The translations under genes were made by a program, and so were the position numbers. This document shows positions 8,259 to 17,478 of a stretch of 64,000 nt of DNA, one piece after another (the first letter of the stretch is position 1; each line of letters opens with the position of its first letter). The stretch covers positions 4,772-68,771 of the forward strand of contig CAMLLO010000023.1 in NCBI GenBank assembly GCA_946480915.1, in the 5' to 3' direction. The notes beneath the pieces are model-generated. The model saw only the letters and a list, made by a program, of their open reading frames with translations, was not told where the DNA came from and made no database searches. This stretch comes from an uncultured Sphingobacteriaceae bacterium. GTDB lineage: Bacteria > Bacteroidota > Bacteroidia > Sphingobacteriales > Sphingobacteriaceae.

Positions 8259-10127
8259 ATGGCTATGAATGTTACACGAATGCCTGTCCATTTTGATCCT
8301 GATCCAAAACGGGTTATCGTTCGTTTTTTTATGCCCGGAGGGCCCGGCAGAGCCAAAAAGATTATTTCCCGTGTTATGGAGTTATCGGAGAGTGACGCTT
8401 CGCAGGTTCTTAACCAAACACTTCGTGATTTTTCTAACCGGCACCGCAATATAACCCGCATTTTTTCTAAACATTTCGATCGTGTTTTACACTTGTTAGT
8501 AGAGCTGGGTTACGATCCCCAAAAAATGAAAAAGGAGCGTCAGCTTTTGGTGGGGGCTTATTTCACACATGAGTACTCAATTGAATCGGCGGCGTTTTTC
8601 AATCCTTCTTTGATAGAGGACCCGGATCAATCGCATCTTCAAAGTAATCAAAAGCGGGTCATCGTAAGTTTTAGAGCTACAGGGGAGGGGCATGTGTCAT
8701 CCGTCGTTTTTCGCGGCGGGGTGCTTGGTGCTGATAATAATATTGAATTTGATCCGGCCAGCCGACTGGTAGATGAAGCTGAAACTATCAAACTTCATAT
8801 TTATGAAAAGTCTAGCTTTTTATCAAAGCTGCATGATATGCACCTGGAAGATTATGATGTAGTTGATAAGATTTTTAGTCCTTTGGGTGATACTTTCGTT
8901 TTTAATGATTTGAGAAATAGAATTACAGAGTATCAAAAGACCGATGAAATAAAAATCACCGATCAAAAAGTATTACAATCGATTAAATGGATTGCCAACG
9001 CACAATATCAGATTACATTTTCTTTCGATACGGCAATAGCCGAGCGGGTCATCTTTCCGATAAGCGATACAGAAAGCAACGGCATTGAGGATGCCCGATT
9101 TGTGCGCTTTACCGAAGATGACGGAGATACCCGGTATTATGCTACTTATACGGCCTATAATGGTTTTGTTATTTTGCCTCAGCTAATTGAGACGAGTGAC
9201 TTTTATACATTTAAGATAATGCCGATTTATGGAAAATACGCGCAGAATAAAGGGATGGCGCTTTTTCCGAAAAAGGTTAATGGGTCCTATGCTATGCTTT
9301 CACGCAATGACGGGGAGAATAATTACATTATGTATTCTGACCAGATTAATAATTGGGATAACGACCCAGTATTACTTCAGGAGCCTCGTTTCCCCTGGGA
9401 GTTTATACAATTAGGAAATTCAGGATCGCCGATTGAAACCGAGCATGGTTGGCTAGTGATAACTCATGGTGTGGGTGCCATGCGCAGGTATTGCTTAGGA
9501 GCTATTTTACTTGATCCGGATGATCCGAGCAAGGTAAACGGGCAACTACCAATTCCATTACTTACGCCTAACGAAGAGGAACGTGAAGGCTATGTACCTA
9601 ATGTGGTATATTCTTGTGGTTCAATAATTCATAATAATACATTAATTATTCCGTATGCCATGTCTGATTATAGTTCGGGGTTTGCAAGTGTTTCTATGGA
9701 TGAGGTCTTTGAAAGTATGCTTTTTAAAGGAAGCAAAAAAGAATCGAACCGGATTGCTAAGAAGAGCCGCACTATACTGTTAGCGGAAGACAATGAATTA
9801 TCCCGGTTAATTACTGCCAAAATACTTACCGATGAAGGGTACAATGTCGTGCTTGCCGCTGATGGCATGGATGCTTTAATGGAAATAAGCAAAAGGCCTT
9901 TTGATTTGATTTTATCGGATATTTCAATGCCTAATGTAACAGGATACCAGTTACTGGAAGTTCTGAAGTCTAAGAATATAAAAATTCCAGTTGTTTTTCT
10001 CACGAGCCATACTAGCGAAGAAGATGAAGTAAAAGGTTTGGAACAAGGTGCCGTTGAATATCTTAGAAAACCAATTGCCAAAAACTTATTGGTATTAAGG
10101 GTTAATAAACTGTTTAACTTGAAATAA
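8259..10127 (+). CDS. GH130 glycoside phosphorylase-like enzyme fused to a response-regulator receiver domain
   Basis: 622 residues from the ATG at 8259 (a TTG 21 bases upstream is less likely, since the paralogue aligns from here). No signal peptide, so cytosolic. Residues ~95-490 are a GH130 five-bladed propeller; the GIEDARF element (Asp278) fits the family's EDPR catalytic motif, and residues 1-95 are a helical extension. Shared blocks with the gene at 15120-16580 include IQLGNSGSPIETEHGWLVIT and REGYVPNVVYSCGS. Residues ~505-622 form an apparently complete receiver: acidic pair in LLAEDNE, phospho-acceptor Asp554 in LILSDISMPN, Thr582 in VVFLTSH, Lys604 in YLRKPI. GH130 enzymes phosphorolyse or hydrolyse beta-mannosides. 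Receiver-controlled activity is inference. Confidence 0.85.
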   Translation: MAMNVTRMPVHFDPDPKRVIVRFFMPGGPGRAKKIISRVMELSESDASQVLNQTLRDFSNRHRNITRIFSKHFDRVLHLLVELGYDPQKMKKERQLLVGAYFTHEYSIESAAFFNPSLIEDPDQSHLQSNQKRVIVSFRATGEGHVSSVVFRGGVLGADNNIEFDPASRLVDEAETIKLHIYEKSSFLSKLHDMHLEDYDVVDKIFSPLGDTFVFNDLRNRITEYQKTDEIKITDQKVLQSIKWIANAQYQITFSFDTAIAERVIFPISDTESNGIEDARFVRFTEDDGDTRYYATYTAYNGFVILPQLIETSDFYTFKIMPIYGKYAQNKGMALFPKKVNGSYAMLSRNDGENNYIMYSDQINNWDNDPVLLQEPRFPWEFIQLGNSGSPIETEHGWLVITHGVGAMRRYCLGAILLDPDDPSKVNGQLPIPLLTPNEEEREGYVPNVVYSCGSIIHNNTLIIPYAMSDYSSGFASVSMDEVFESMLFKGSKKESNRIAKKSRTILLAEDNELSRLITAKILTDEGYNVVLAADGMDALMEISKRPFDLILSDISMPNVTGYQLLEVLKSKNIKIPVVFLTSHTSEEDEVKGLEQGAVEYLRKPIAKNLLVLRVNKLFNLK

Positions 10128-10476
10128 ATGCACTTGTGCGGAAGGGGGGACAGGATGGAAATGCCGATATTTTAAACACCTGCCCAACCACAGATTTTTT
10201 TCACAAAACTCAGAGGGTGGAGAATGCCTTTCGTTAGCAGCCAGAAGATTTACAATTACGTTTTTCGGCAACCCAATTTTGACCTTGGGCGCCTTTAAAG
10301 ACCAGGTAGCATTATCGCTGCATTCGCTTACAAATGGTTGTTATTCGGCCAACTTCATTTGCCTCTTTATATATAAAAATAGCAATGGATGATCTGGTTG
10401 GAAGTAAAAATAATATTAGAAAAATCAGATGAAACATAATCGAAATTGAATCATTAATACTCAGGAGGGCGCTTTT
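10128..10476. other. Intergenic region (349 bases), no gene seen
   Basis: Between the GH130-receiver and stress-protein genes. No credible ORF, terminator hairpin or RNA structure was found. Its last ~20 bases hold a purine-rich Shine-Dalgarno-like CAGGAGGG directly before the stress-protein start. Confidence 0.5.
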
Positions 10477-11559
10477 ATGAAACCGTTTACTGCGAAATTC
10501 CGAACCGGTAACCTGGATTTTGGAGTTATAATAACACCATCAGAGAATAATAGAAAATTCAAAGTTGAAATGGTTACGGGCGAGCGAAATCCCGCAATTC
10601 TCACTCGTTCGGATAATGATCAATGGATAATCGAGACCAAAGGGGTTCTTAATGTTTCAGATGAGGAATTTCAACAACTGGAACGGGCCATTGATGAATG
10701 TCTGAATAAAGTGTACGGTATGAAAACTATTGTTGTACTAACAGATTTCTCAGACGCTGCATTTAACGCGGCCCGGTATGCCGCGGCTTTAACACATCAG
10801 CTGGGAACATCTGATATGATATTGTATCATTCTTATCAATTTCGTTACAAGACAAAGAGCCTGCCCGAATTCATGCCCGCCGGCTCCGTTGAACTTTATA
10901 ATGAAAGTGTTAAAGATCTTGAAGATTTAAAAAGCAAACTTCAACCGCTGGTAAATGAAAAAACAACTATAGAGATCCGTACAGATGAACGTCCGCTTAT
11001 TGATGCAGAACAGTTGATTGCTGAGCAGCAGAATGCTGGCCTGGTTGTGATGGGTATAACTGGTAAAAGCAATCTTGAACAAATACTTGTGGGCAGCAAT
11101 GCGATTAATGTTGCAAAAGAATGTTCAGCCCCTTTACTCATAGTGCCAAAAGAAGCAACGTTTGAAAGTATAAAGAGGATATTATTTGCCTGCGATCTTA
11201 GAAAAATTTCCAACACGACCCCGGTAAATACTGTAAAAACATTTGTTCATGCTCTAAAGGCTAAACTTGTCATTCTAAACGTAGAACCTAAGGAGTGGGA
11301 TCATTTTAATCAGGACACGGTTTCTCAACAGTCCTTATTGCATAAACAATGGGATGATGAAAAACCGGAATACCATTATATTAATCACGATGATGCAGCC
11401 GACGGAATTATGGGGTTCGCGCTTGATCATGACATACAAGTGGTAATTACCGTGCCTCAAAAGTACGGTCTCTTTGAAAGTCTGTTTCATCGCAGTCTCA
11501 CTAAAAAATTAGCTTTCCATACAACAATTCCTTTATTACTATTAAAAGAGGAGATTTAG
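10477..11559 (+). CDS. Tandem universal stress protein with extra N-terminal domain
   Basis: 360 residues. Residues ~81-215 are a UspA domain (MKTIVVLTDFSDAAFNAARY) with the ATP-binding signature G-x2-G-x9-G-S seen in GITGKSNLEQILVGS; residues ~230-360 are a second UspA-like domain whose equivalent motif is degenerate (VPQKYGLFESLFHRS). Residues 1-80 are an additional small beta-rich domain of unknown type. The start at 10477 is supported by a strong CAGGAGG about 10 bases upstream, rare in Bacteroidota; the alternative is Met81 at 10717. Usp proteins respond to stress and bind ATP. Its place among GH130 and GT genes suggests stress-linked glycan metabolism. Confidence 0.85.
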   Translation: MKPFTAKFRTGNLDFGVIITPSENNRKFKVEMVTGERNPAILTRSDNDQWIIETKGVLNVSDEEFQQLERAIDECLNKVYGMKTIVVLTDFSDAAFNAARYAAALTHQLGTSDMILYHSYQFRYKTKSLPEFMPAGSVELYNESVKDLEDLKSKLQPLVNEKTTIEIRTDERPLIDAEQLIAEQQNAGLVVMGITGKSNLEQILVGSNAINVAKECSAPLLIVPKEATFESIKRILFACDLRKISNTTPVNTVKTFVHALKAKLVILNVEPKEWDHFNQDTVSQQSLLHKQWDDEKPEYHYINHDDAADGIMGFALDHDIQVVITVPQKYGLFESLFHRSLTKKLAFHTTIPLLLLKEEI

Positions 11560-11842
11560 TAGCCAGAGGATTAAGTATTCGAGGCTCAAAAACCACCAGA
11601 TATTTTATTTGCTTAAATTTTTTTAGAAAAAGTCAACAACAATAACAACATTAAAATGTACTACCTACATGGATCCCAATTTGTTATAGATCAGCCTCGG
11701 ATGAACGGGATGTAGAAAAGCTTCTCAGACAGAAAAAAGAAGCTAAAGTCAGTGAACTAAATCTTACTTAACAGTGAACCAAAAAAACTGAACGTAAGAT
11801 TAAATCTGCTGAATATTTAATAAGTGATACCTATAACCAGAT

Positions 11843-14122
11843 ATGAAAATAGCATATATTTCAACCTACCCTCCACGTGAATGTGGATTGGCGACTTTTA
11901 ATCATAATCTTATAAGGGCTATAAATTCTAGTTTTTCAACTAAAACTCTATCCCAATCCTGCTTTGTTGTTGCTTTAAACAATTCTGAAAATATGCAGGA
12001 GTATGATTATCCAGATGAAGTTAAATGTGTGATCAGACAAAACTACCAAAATGACTATACTGATGCGGCTAATTTTATAAATGCCAGCAATGTGGACGCA
12101 TGCATCCTTCAACATGAATTTGGAATTTATGGCGGTGAAAGCGGAGTTTATGTTCTTCCTTTTCTTAACAAACTTGAAAAACCTCTTATTACAATTCTTC
12201 ATACCATATTAAAGTCGCCTACCTTCTTGCAAAGAGTTATTATTCTCGAAATCGCAAAGAGGTCTGCAAAAGTGGTTGTAATGAGTAAACGTGCTGTAAA
12301 ATTTCTGATTGAGATTTATCAGGTGCCTGAAGAGAAAATTCAGCTTATTGAGCATGGAGTGCCAGATCTGGAAGCTCCGGATGTTAATCCTGTCAGAGAG
12401 TTTTCGGAATTGAAAAATAAGCGACTGTTACTCACTTTCGGATTACTCAGTAGAAATAAAGGGTTAGAGACAGTGATTCAAGCATTACCCCGAATTGTAC
12501 AAGAGCATCCTGATGTAATGTATGTTATCTTAGGAAATACACATCCCGGAATAGTGAAAAATTCTGGTGAAGAATACCGGGACGCGCTAAAACAGCTTGC
12601 CGTTGAATTAAAAGTTGATCAGCACCTTACCTTTATTAATAAGTTTGTTTCAGAAGACGAGCTGATTAATTACTTGACAGCCGCCGATATCTATATTACC
12701 CCGTATTTCAATGAAGCTCAAATTACTAGCGGTACACTTTCATATGCTGTTGGGGCGGGGGCCGCTATAGTATCTACTCCTTACTGGCATGCCCAGGAAC
12801 TTTTAGACGATAATCGTGGGCGTTTATTTAATTTTAAGGATGAGCTTGGACTTGCCAGTATTGTTAACCAACTCCTCGAAAGTCCGGAAAAGCTAAATAC
12901 ATTAAAAAATAATGCTTACCAATACGGTCTTAAACTTCGCTGGCCAAAAATAGGGCTTGAGTATATTGATCTGGTTGAAAATGCTGTAAGAAACCCTGAT
13001 TATAGTGAAAAGATCCTCAGTCAGATTATTGATCCCGGCGTGATGCCAGAATTTGATTTGGCATATGCAAAACGGTTAACAGATGATACCGGTATTTTTC
13101 AACACGCTAAGTATGGTATTCCTAATCGTAAAGAGGGTTATTGTCTGGACGATAATGCCCGTGCTCTGATTATGGCATTAATGGCATACCAGATGAATAA
13201 GAACAAAGAAGCTCTCGATTTACTTCCCGTTTACTTAAGCTTTATACACGATATGCAGCTAGATAACGGTAATTTCCGTAATTTCCTAAGCTTTAGCAGG
13301 CAATACCTTGATGACGAGGGTTCTGATGATTCCTTCGGCCGCACTATCTGGGCCCTGGGCTATCTGATACATACTGCCCCGAATAATTCATACAGAGAAC
13401 TGGGGCAAGAATTATTCCTCAAGTCTATCCCTCACTTCCAAAAGCTGACACATCTTCGAGGAATAGGCAATGCAATTACAGGTATAAGTTATTATTTAAG
13501 AACTTATCCTTATGATGAGAGATTAGTGCAGGAACTCAAAACGCTAACCAATAAATTGATGGAAGCGTATCATGTCACAAAAGGGGAGGACTGGCATTGG
13601 TTTGAAAATCATCTGACTTATGATAATGCCATCCTGCCTTTGGCTTTATTTCATTCGGCAGAGATAACAAGAAATGAAGATGTAAAAAGGGTCGCCTTCG
13701 AAGCATTAATATTCATTGAAAAACTTACCGTTAGCAATGATTATCTGAATCCTATAGGAAATAATGGATGGTACCTTAGAGATGGGAAAATGCCGCTGCA
13801 TGATCAACAGGCTATTGAAATAATGGCTATGGTATTGATGTATTTCCAGGCCTATCGCGTAACCGGGGAGACGAAGTATTTAAAGAAGGTATTTTCAAGC
13901 TATTTATGGTTTCTGGGAGAAAATTCGCTTCGTGTACCTTTATACGACACAGAAATCAAAGGCTGCTGCGATGGTTTACAGGAATCAGGCATTAACCGAA
14001 ACCAGGGAGCAGAGAGTACATTAGCCTATCTTATTTCTCATCTAACGGTACTTCAGGCTTTTAAACATGAATATCTGAATAACGAGAATATAGAAAAGCA
14101 GAAAAGCTTATTGTTTAAATGA
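11843..14122 (+). CDS. GT4 glycosyltransferase fused to an alpha/alpha-toroid domain
   Basis: 759 residues, no signal peptide. Residues 1-~385 are a GT4 (GT-B) transferase: YPPRECGLATFNHNLIRAI at the N-terminus, the nucleotide-sugar domain with LLTFGLLSRNKGLETVIQAL, and a degenerate EX7E region at YFNEAQITSGTLSYAVGAGA. Residues ~390-745 form an all-helical domain with GYCLDDNARALIMALMAY, WHWFENHLTYDNAILPLALF and NRNQGAESTLAYLI, resembling (alpha/alpha)6-type glycosidase or epimerase toroids. The fusion couples glycosyl transfer to a second carbohydrate-processing or binding fold. Its stop overlaps the next gene's start by 4 bases (ATGA), implying translational coupling. Donor and acceptor unknown. 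Confidence 0.82.
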   Translation: MKIAYISTYPPRECGLATFNHNLIRAINSSFSTKTLSQSCFVVALNNSENMQEYDYPDEVKCVIRQNYQNDYTDAANFINASNVDACILQHEFGIYGGESGVYVLPFLNKLEKPLITILHTILKSPTFLQRVIILEIAKRSAKVVVMSKRAVKFLIEIYQVPEEKIQLIEHGVPDLEAPDVNPVREFSELKNKRLLLTFGLLSRNKGLETVIQALPRIVQEHPDVMYVILGNTHPGIVKNSGEEYRDALKQLAVELKVDQHLTFINKFVSEDELINYLTAADIYITPYFNEAQITSGTLSYAVGAGAAIVSTPYWHAQELLDDNRGRLFNFKDELGLASIVNQLLESPEKLNTLKNNAYQYGLKLRWPKIGLEYIDLVENAVRNPDYSEKILSQIIDPGVMPEFDLAYAKRLTDDTGIFQHAKYGIPNRKEGYCLDDNARALIMALMAYQMNKNKEALDLLPVYLSFIHDMQLDNGNFRNFLSFSRQYLDDEGSDDSFGRTIWALGYLIHTAPNNSYRELGQELFLKSIPHFQKLTHLRGIGNAITGISYYLRTYPYDERLVQELKTLTNKLMEAYHVTKGEDWHWFENHLTYDNAILPLALFHSAEITRNEDVKRVAFEALIFIEKLTVSNDYLNPIGNNGWYLRDGKMPLHDQQAIEIMAMVLMYFQAYRVTGETKYLKKVFSSYLWFLGENSLRVPLYDTEIKGCCDGLQESGINRNQGAESTLAYLISHLTVLQAFKHEYLNNENIEKQKSLLFK

Positions 14123-15123
14123 AGATAGCTGTGTTAGCGCCAGTTGCGTGGCGGACACCGCCACGGCATTATGGCCCATGGGAACAGGTGGCGTCTAATG
14201 TTGCTGAGGGACTTGTTGCTGCAGGAATAGATGTTACCTTATTTGCCACGCAGGATTCTCTTACTAAAGGAAAACTGGATGCGGTGATAGCGAAAGGCTA
14301 TGCCGAAGATATGAATGTGGATGCCAAGACTGTTGAATGCCTGCACATTAGTAACCTGATGGAGAAGGCGGGGAGTTTTGATCTGATCCACAACCATTTT
14401 GATTTCCTTCCGCTTACGTATTCAAAACTAATCAGAACTCCTGTTTTAACTACCATACATGGCTTTTCATCTAAAAAAATAATTTCTGTTTATAAAAAAT
14501 ACAACCAGTCATCTCATTATGTATCAATAAGTAATTCGGACCGAAGCCCTGAATTACAATACCTGGGGACTGTGTATAATGGATTACGAATTTCTGATTT
14601 TACTTTCAATCCCGACCCTCACGATTATTTGTTGTTTTTAGGAAGAATACATCCTGATAAGGGTACAGCAGAAGCAATTGAAATTGCCCGTTGCTCTAAA
14701 AAGAAATTACTGATTGCAGGAATTATTCAGGATCAGGATTATTTTAATGAGAAGGTAAAACCCTTTTTAGGGGATGAAATTCAATTCCTCGGTCATGCCG
14801 GTCCGGAAATGCGTAACAAATTATTAGGGAATGCGATGGCGCTGCTTCATCCTATCCAGTTTAATGAACCTTTCGGGATGAGTGTAGCCGAAGCAATGCT
14901 TTGCGGAACACCGGTAATTGCTTTCAATAAAGGATCTATGCCCGAACTTATTGTCCATGAAAAAACCGGTTTTCTCGTAAATAATGTTCAGGAAGCCGTT
15001 GATGCACTGACTTCGATATCAAAATTAAACCGGCAATCTTGTAATGACTGGGCTGCTTCCCATTTCTCTCAGGAAAAGATGGCAGCCGATTATATTCATT
15101 TTTATAAAACCATTCTTAACTAG
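14119..15123 (+). CDS. GT4 family glycosyltransferase
   Basis: 334 residues, single-module GT4. N-terminal LAPVAWRTPPRHYGPWEQVA is the typical acceptor-side loop; LLFLGRIHPDKGTAEAIEIA opens the donor domain; FNEPFGMSVAEAMLCGTPVIA carries the canonical EX7E element. It overlaps the upstream GT4 fusion by 4 bases, so both are likely made in a fixed ratio. Its stop codon lies within CTAG at 15120-15123, shared with the convergent GH130 gene. No signal peptide or membrane segment is seen, so it should act in the cytosol. The sugar cannot be read from sequence. Confidence 0.88.
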   Translation: MKIAVLAPVAWRTPPRHYGPWEQVASNVAEGLVAAGIDVTLFATQDSLTKGKLDAVIAKGYAEDMNVDAKTVECLHISNLMEKAGSFDLIHNHFDFLPLTYSKLIRTPVLTTIHGFSSKKIISVYKKYNQSSHYVSISNSDRSPELQYLGTVYNGLRISDFTFNPDPHDYLLFLGRIHPDKGTAEAIEIARCSKKKLLIAGIIQDQDYFNEKVKPFLGDEIQFLGHAGPEMRNKLLGNAMALLHPIQFNEPFGMSVAEAMLCGTPVIAFNKGSMPELIVHEKTGFLVNNVQEAVDALTSISKLNRQSCNDWAASHFSQEKMAADYIHFYKTILN

Positions 15124-16580
15124 ATGCTTTTTAATTTATTCAGTAGATCCTTTAAATCTACTGAGGCAAAAGAGGACGAATAGTCTGATAGTCCGTAGGG
15201 AATAATTAGTTGGCCGTTGTTGATAATAGATCCGCAAGAGTAAACTACATTAGGTACGTATCCTTCACGTTCATCTGGATTTGGAACTAATAAAGGCTCT
15301 TTCAGCCGGCCGATTTCCACAGATGGATCGTCAAGCTTTAACAAGCAGGCACTCAGGCAATATCTGCGCATAGGGCCAACCGCATGAGTGATTACAAGCC
15401 ACCCTTCCTCGGTTTCAATAGGCGACCCGCAATTTCCGATTTGCACAAATTCCCAACTGTATTTCGGCTGATGCAGTTTTATAGGATTTTCCCATACATT
15501 AATATTTTCCGAATACATGATGTAATTATTCCATCCATCAATACGCGATAACATGGCATATTTTCCATTTATTTTACGTGGAAATAAAGCCAGATTTTTA
15601 TTTTGCGCGCCCGCACCAAATAGTGGTCCTATTTTAAAGTCATAAAAATCTTTAGTTTTTAAAAGTTTAGGCATTATAATGACACCATCATAAGCGGTAT
15701 AGGTGGCATAATAGGTTATCTGGCCATCGTCCCCGATAAACTTAGTAAAACGGGCATCTTCAATGCCTTTTCGTTCAAATTCTGATATTGGAAATATTAC
15801 CCTGTCGGAGATGTCAGTATCCATGGAAAAGATAATTTCGTAATATGAATCCGACAACCATAACACTTTTTCGAGCTCTACATCCCTTACCGGGTCGGGC
15901 TCAATTTTTTGTGATTCAAGAATGATCCTTCTTAATGTTAAATAATCGAAGTGTTCATCAAGTTTAGTATCCAATTCCTTTAACACATTAACACTAACAT
16001 GTGATACTAAAGCTTTTTCAAGAAAGAGCTTTTTATTGTAAGTAGCGCTCCGAATAATCTCGGCTTCATCAATATAATTTCCGACGGGGATAACACTAAT
16101 ATTATTGAATTTGTCGATTAATGCCCGTCTGAATACGATTGATGAAATGTGCCCTTCGCCAACTGCTCTGAAACTAATGATCAGGCGTCTTTCGCCTTCT
16201 TCAAGATCGGTCTGGTTGGGGTCTTCAATAATCGAGGGGTTAAAAAATGCGGCCGATTCAATAGAATATTCATGTGTAAAGTATGAGCCGAGAAGCAATT
16301 TTCGATAAGGTGGAATACTATCGTAATCAATTGCCAGGGCATCAAATAAAAATGTAAGCTTACTGCAATGCCTCTGCAGTATTTTTGTGATATTTCTATG
16401 CCTTTTTGAATATTCTTGTAAAAGCGGTGATATGATGCTGAAAACTTGTTCGTCGCTCAAAGCCATCACCATGTTGATTACTTCTTTGCCACGTTCATCT
16501 CCGTTAAAAAAAAATCTGGCAATTACACGTTTAGGATCAGGGTATACTTTAATGGGTTTCCGCTCTATAGGGAGTCTCAT
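15120..16580 (-). CDS. GH130 glycoside phosphorylase-like enzyme (no receiver)
   Basis: 486 residues, paralogue of the GH130 part of the gene at 8259-10127. It has the same helical N-terminal extension (YPDPKRVIARFFFNG) and propeller core, with GIEDARF (candidate catalytic Asp275), LALFPRKINGKYAMLSRI, and REGYVPNVVYSCGS. It ends without a receiver domain. No signal peptide. It points towards the two GT4 genes and overlaps the second one by 4 bases through the palindromic stop CTAG. GH130 members act on beta-mannosides, often by phosphorolysis; this long clade is less well studied, so the exact reaction is open. Confidence 0.85.
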   Translation of the reverse strand: MRLPIERKPIKVYPDPKRVIARFFFNGDERGKEVINMVMALSDEQVFSIISPLLQEYSKRHRNITKILQRHCSKLTFLFDALAIDYDSIPPYRKLLLGSYFTHEYSIESAAFFNPSIIEDPNQTDLEEGERRLIISFRAVGEGHISSIVFRRALIDKFNNISVIPVGNYIDEAEIIRSATYNKKLFLEKALVSHVSVNVLKELDTKLDEHFDYLTLRRIILESQKIEPDPVRDVELEKVLWLSDSYYEIIFSMDTDISDRVIFPISEFERKGIEDARFTKFIGDDGQITYYATYTAYDGVIIMPKLLKTKDFYDFKIGPLFGAGAQNKNLALFPRKINGKYAMLSRIDGWNNYIMYSENINVWENPIKLHQPKYSWEFVQIGNCGSPIETEEGWLVITHAVGPMRRYCLSACLLKLDDPSVEIGRLKEPLLVPNPDEREGYVPNVVYSCGSIINNGQLIIPYGLSDYSSSFASVDLKDLLNKLKSI

Positions 16581-16723
16581 ACTTTAAATTAAATCGACAG
16601 GAATATTACACAATAATTATCAATAACCGATAATGATTAAAAAAAGTATAATGCCATACAAGTTCCATCACAACAAATGGATAGAACACAGAGTTTGAGA
16701 CTGGATGAGATTTAAAGTTACTG

Positions 16724-16786
16724 AGAGAGATGTCCAAATTATGGAGGTATAAGCCTTTGTACCGCGGATATCTCACCTGCACAATG
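16724..16786. repeat. Intergenic REP-like element, copy 2
   Basis: Matches the 3' half of the element at 6583-6682 in the same orientation: GAGAGATGTCC, TATGGAGGTATAAG, ACCGCGGATATCTCACCTG, CACAAT align with copy 1, with a 2-base deletion and a few substitutions. A shorter related piece (TATAAGCCTTTG plus CCGCC) occurs at about 20090-20107. It lies between the GH130 start and the end of the DUF4256 gene. Confidence 0.5.
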
Positions 16787-16813
16787 CAATTACAAATTGC
16801 TGAAAGTCCCCCT

Positions 16814-17377
16814 CTAAACCCTAAGCGAACCCCGGAATGCTCTGGCTGCATAATAAGATTCCGCCCCGTTATGATACAGGAAGACATGATTGTAGCGGCG
16901 ATCGCAAAAAAAGGCACCGCCAAGTTCTCTGATCTCAGAGGGGGTTTTTATCCAGCTCGATGTTTTTAAATCAAAATTCCCAAGCTTCTGCAGCTCCCGG
17001 TACTGTTCTTCGCTTAAAAGTTCGATGGCCATATCGCTTGCCATACCAATGGCGCTATTTGCCGGTTTATGTTCTTTCCTGGATTCCAAAGCTTCAACGT
17101 CGTAACAAACACTTCTGCGACCTTTGGGACTCTCCGCTGAACAATCATAAAAAATGTATTCGTCCGTATTTTTGTCATGAGCAACAACATCCGGTTCACC
17201 ACCGGTACTCTCCATTTCATTCAGCGACCACATTTTTCCTGGGTCGGCTTCTAGCTTAGTTTGTACTTTAGCCCATTCAATATCTTTATGGCGGCTCATG
17301 TTTTTCTCAAAGCGGGTTTTCAATGTTCTGAGCAGTTCCTCAGTTTGTTGTAGCGATAGAGTTTTTTCGTTTCCCAT
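16814..17377 (-). CDS. DUF4256 family protein
   Basis: 187 residues, the usual size for DUF4256. Recognised from the N-terminal TLKTRFEKNMSRHKDIEW and the blocks WSLNEMESTGGEPDVV, YDCSAESPKGRRSVCYD and ELGGAFFCDRRYNHVFLYHN. Cytosolic, no membrane segment. The family is widespread and uncharacterised; the conserved Cys, His and Asp residues do not reveal a known active site. It sits alone on the minus strand, upstream of the VOC-type neighbour by about 100 bases. Confidence 0.8.
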   Translation of the reverse strand: MGNEKTLSLQQTEELLRTLKTRFEKNMSRHKDIEWAKVQTKLEADPGKMWSLNEMESTGGEPDVVAHDKNTDEYIFYDCSAESPKGRRSVCYDVEALESRKEHKPANSAIGMASDMAIELLSEEQYRELQKLGNFDLKTSSWIKTPSEIRELGGAFFCDRRYNHVFLYHNGAESYYAARAFRGSLRV

Positions 17378-17478
17378 ATCAATACTGTGTTATTTGGGTT
17401 TAGTTATAGTTTTTTTCTTTGTTGCTATCACCAAAAAAACTTATAAAGAATATTGTTTCCGCCTGTTAGACTGGCTTG

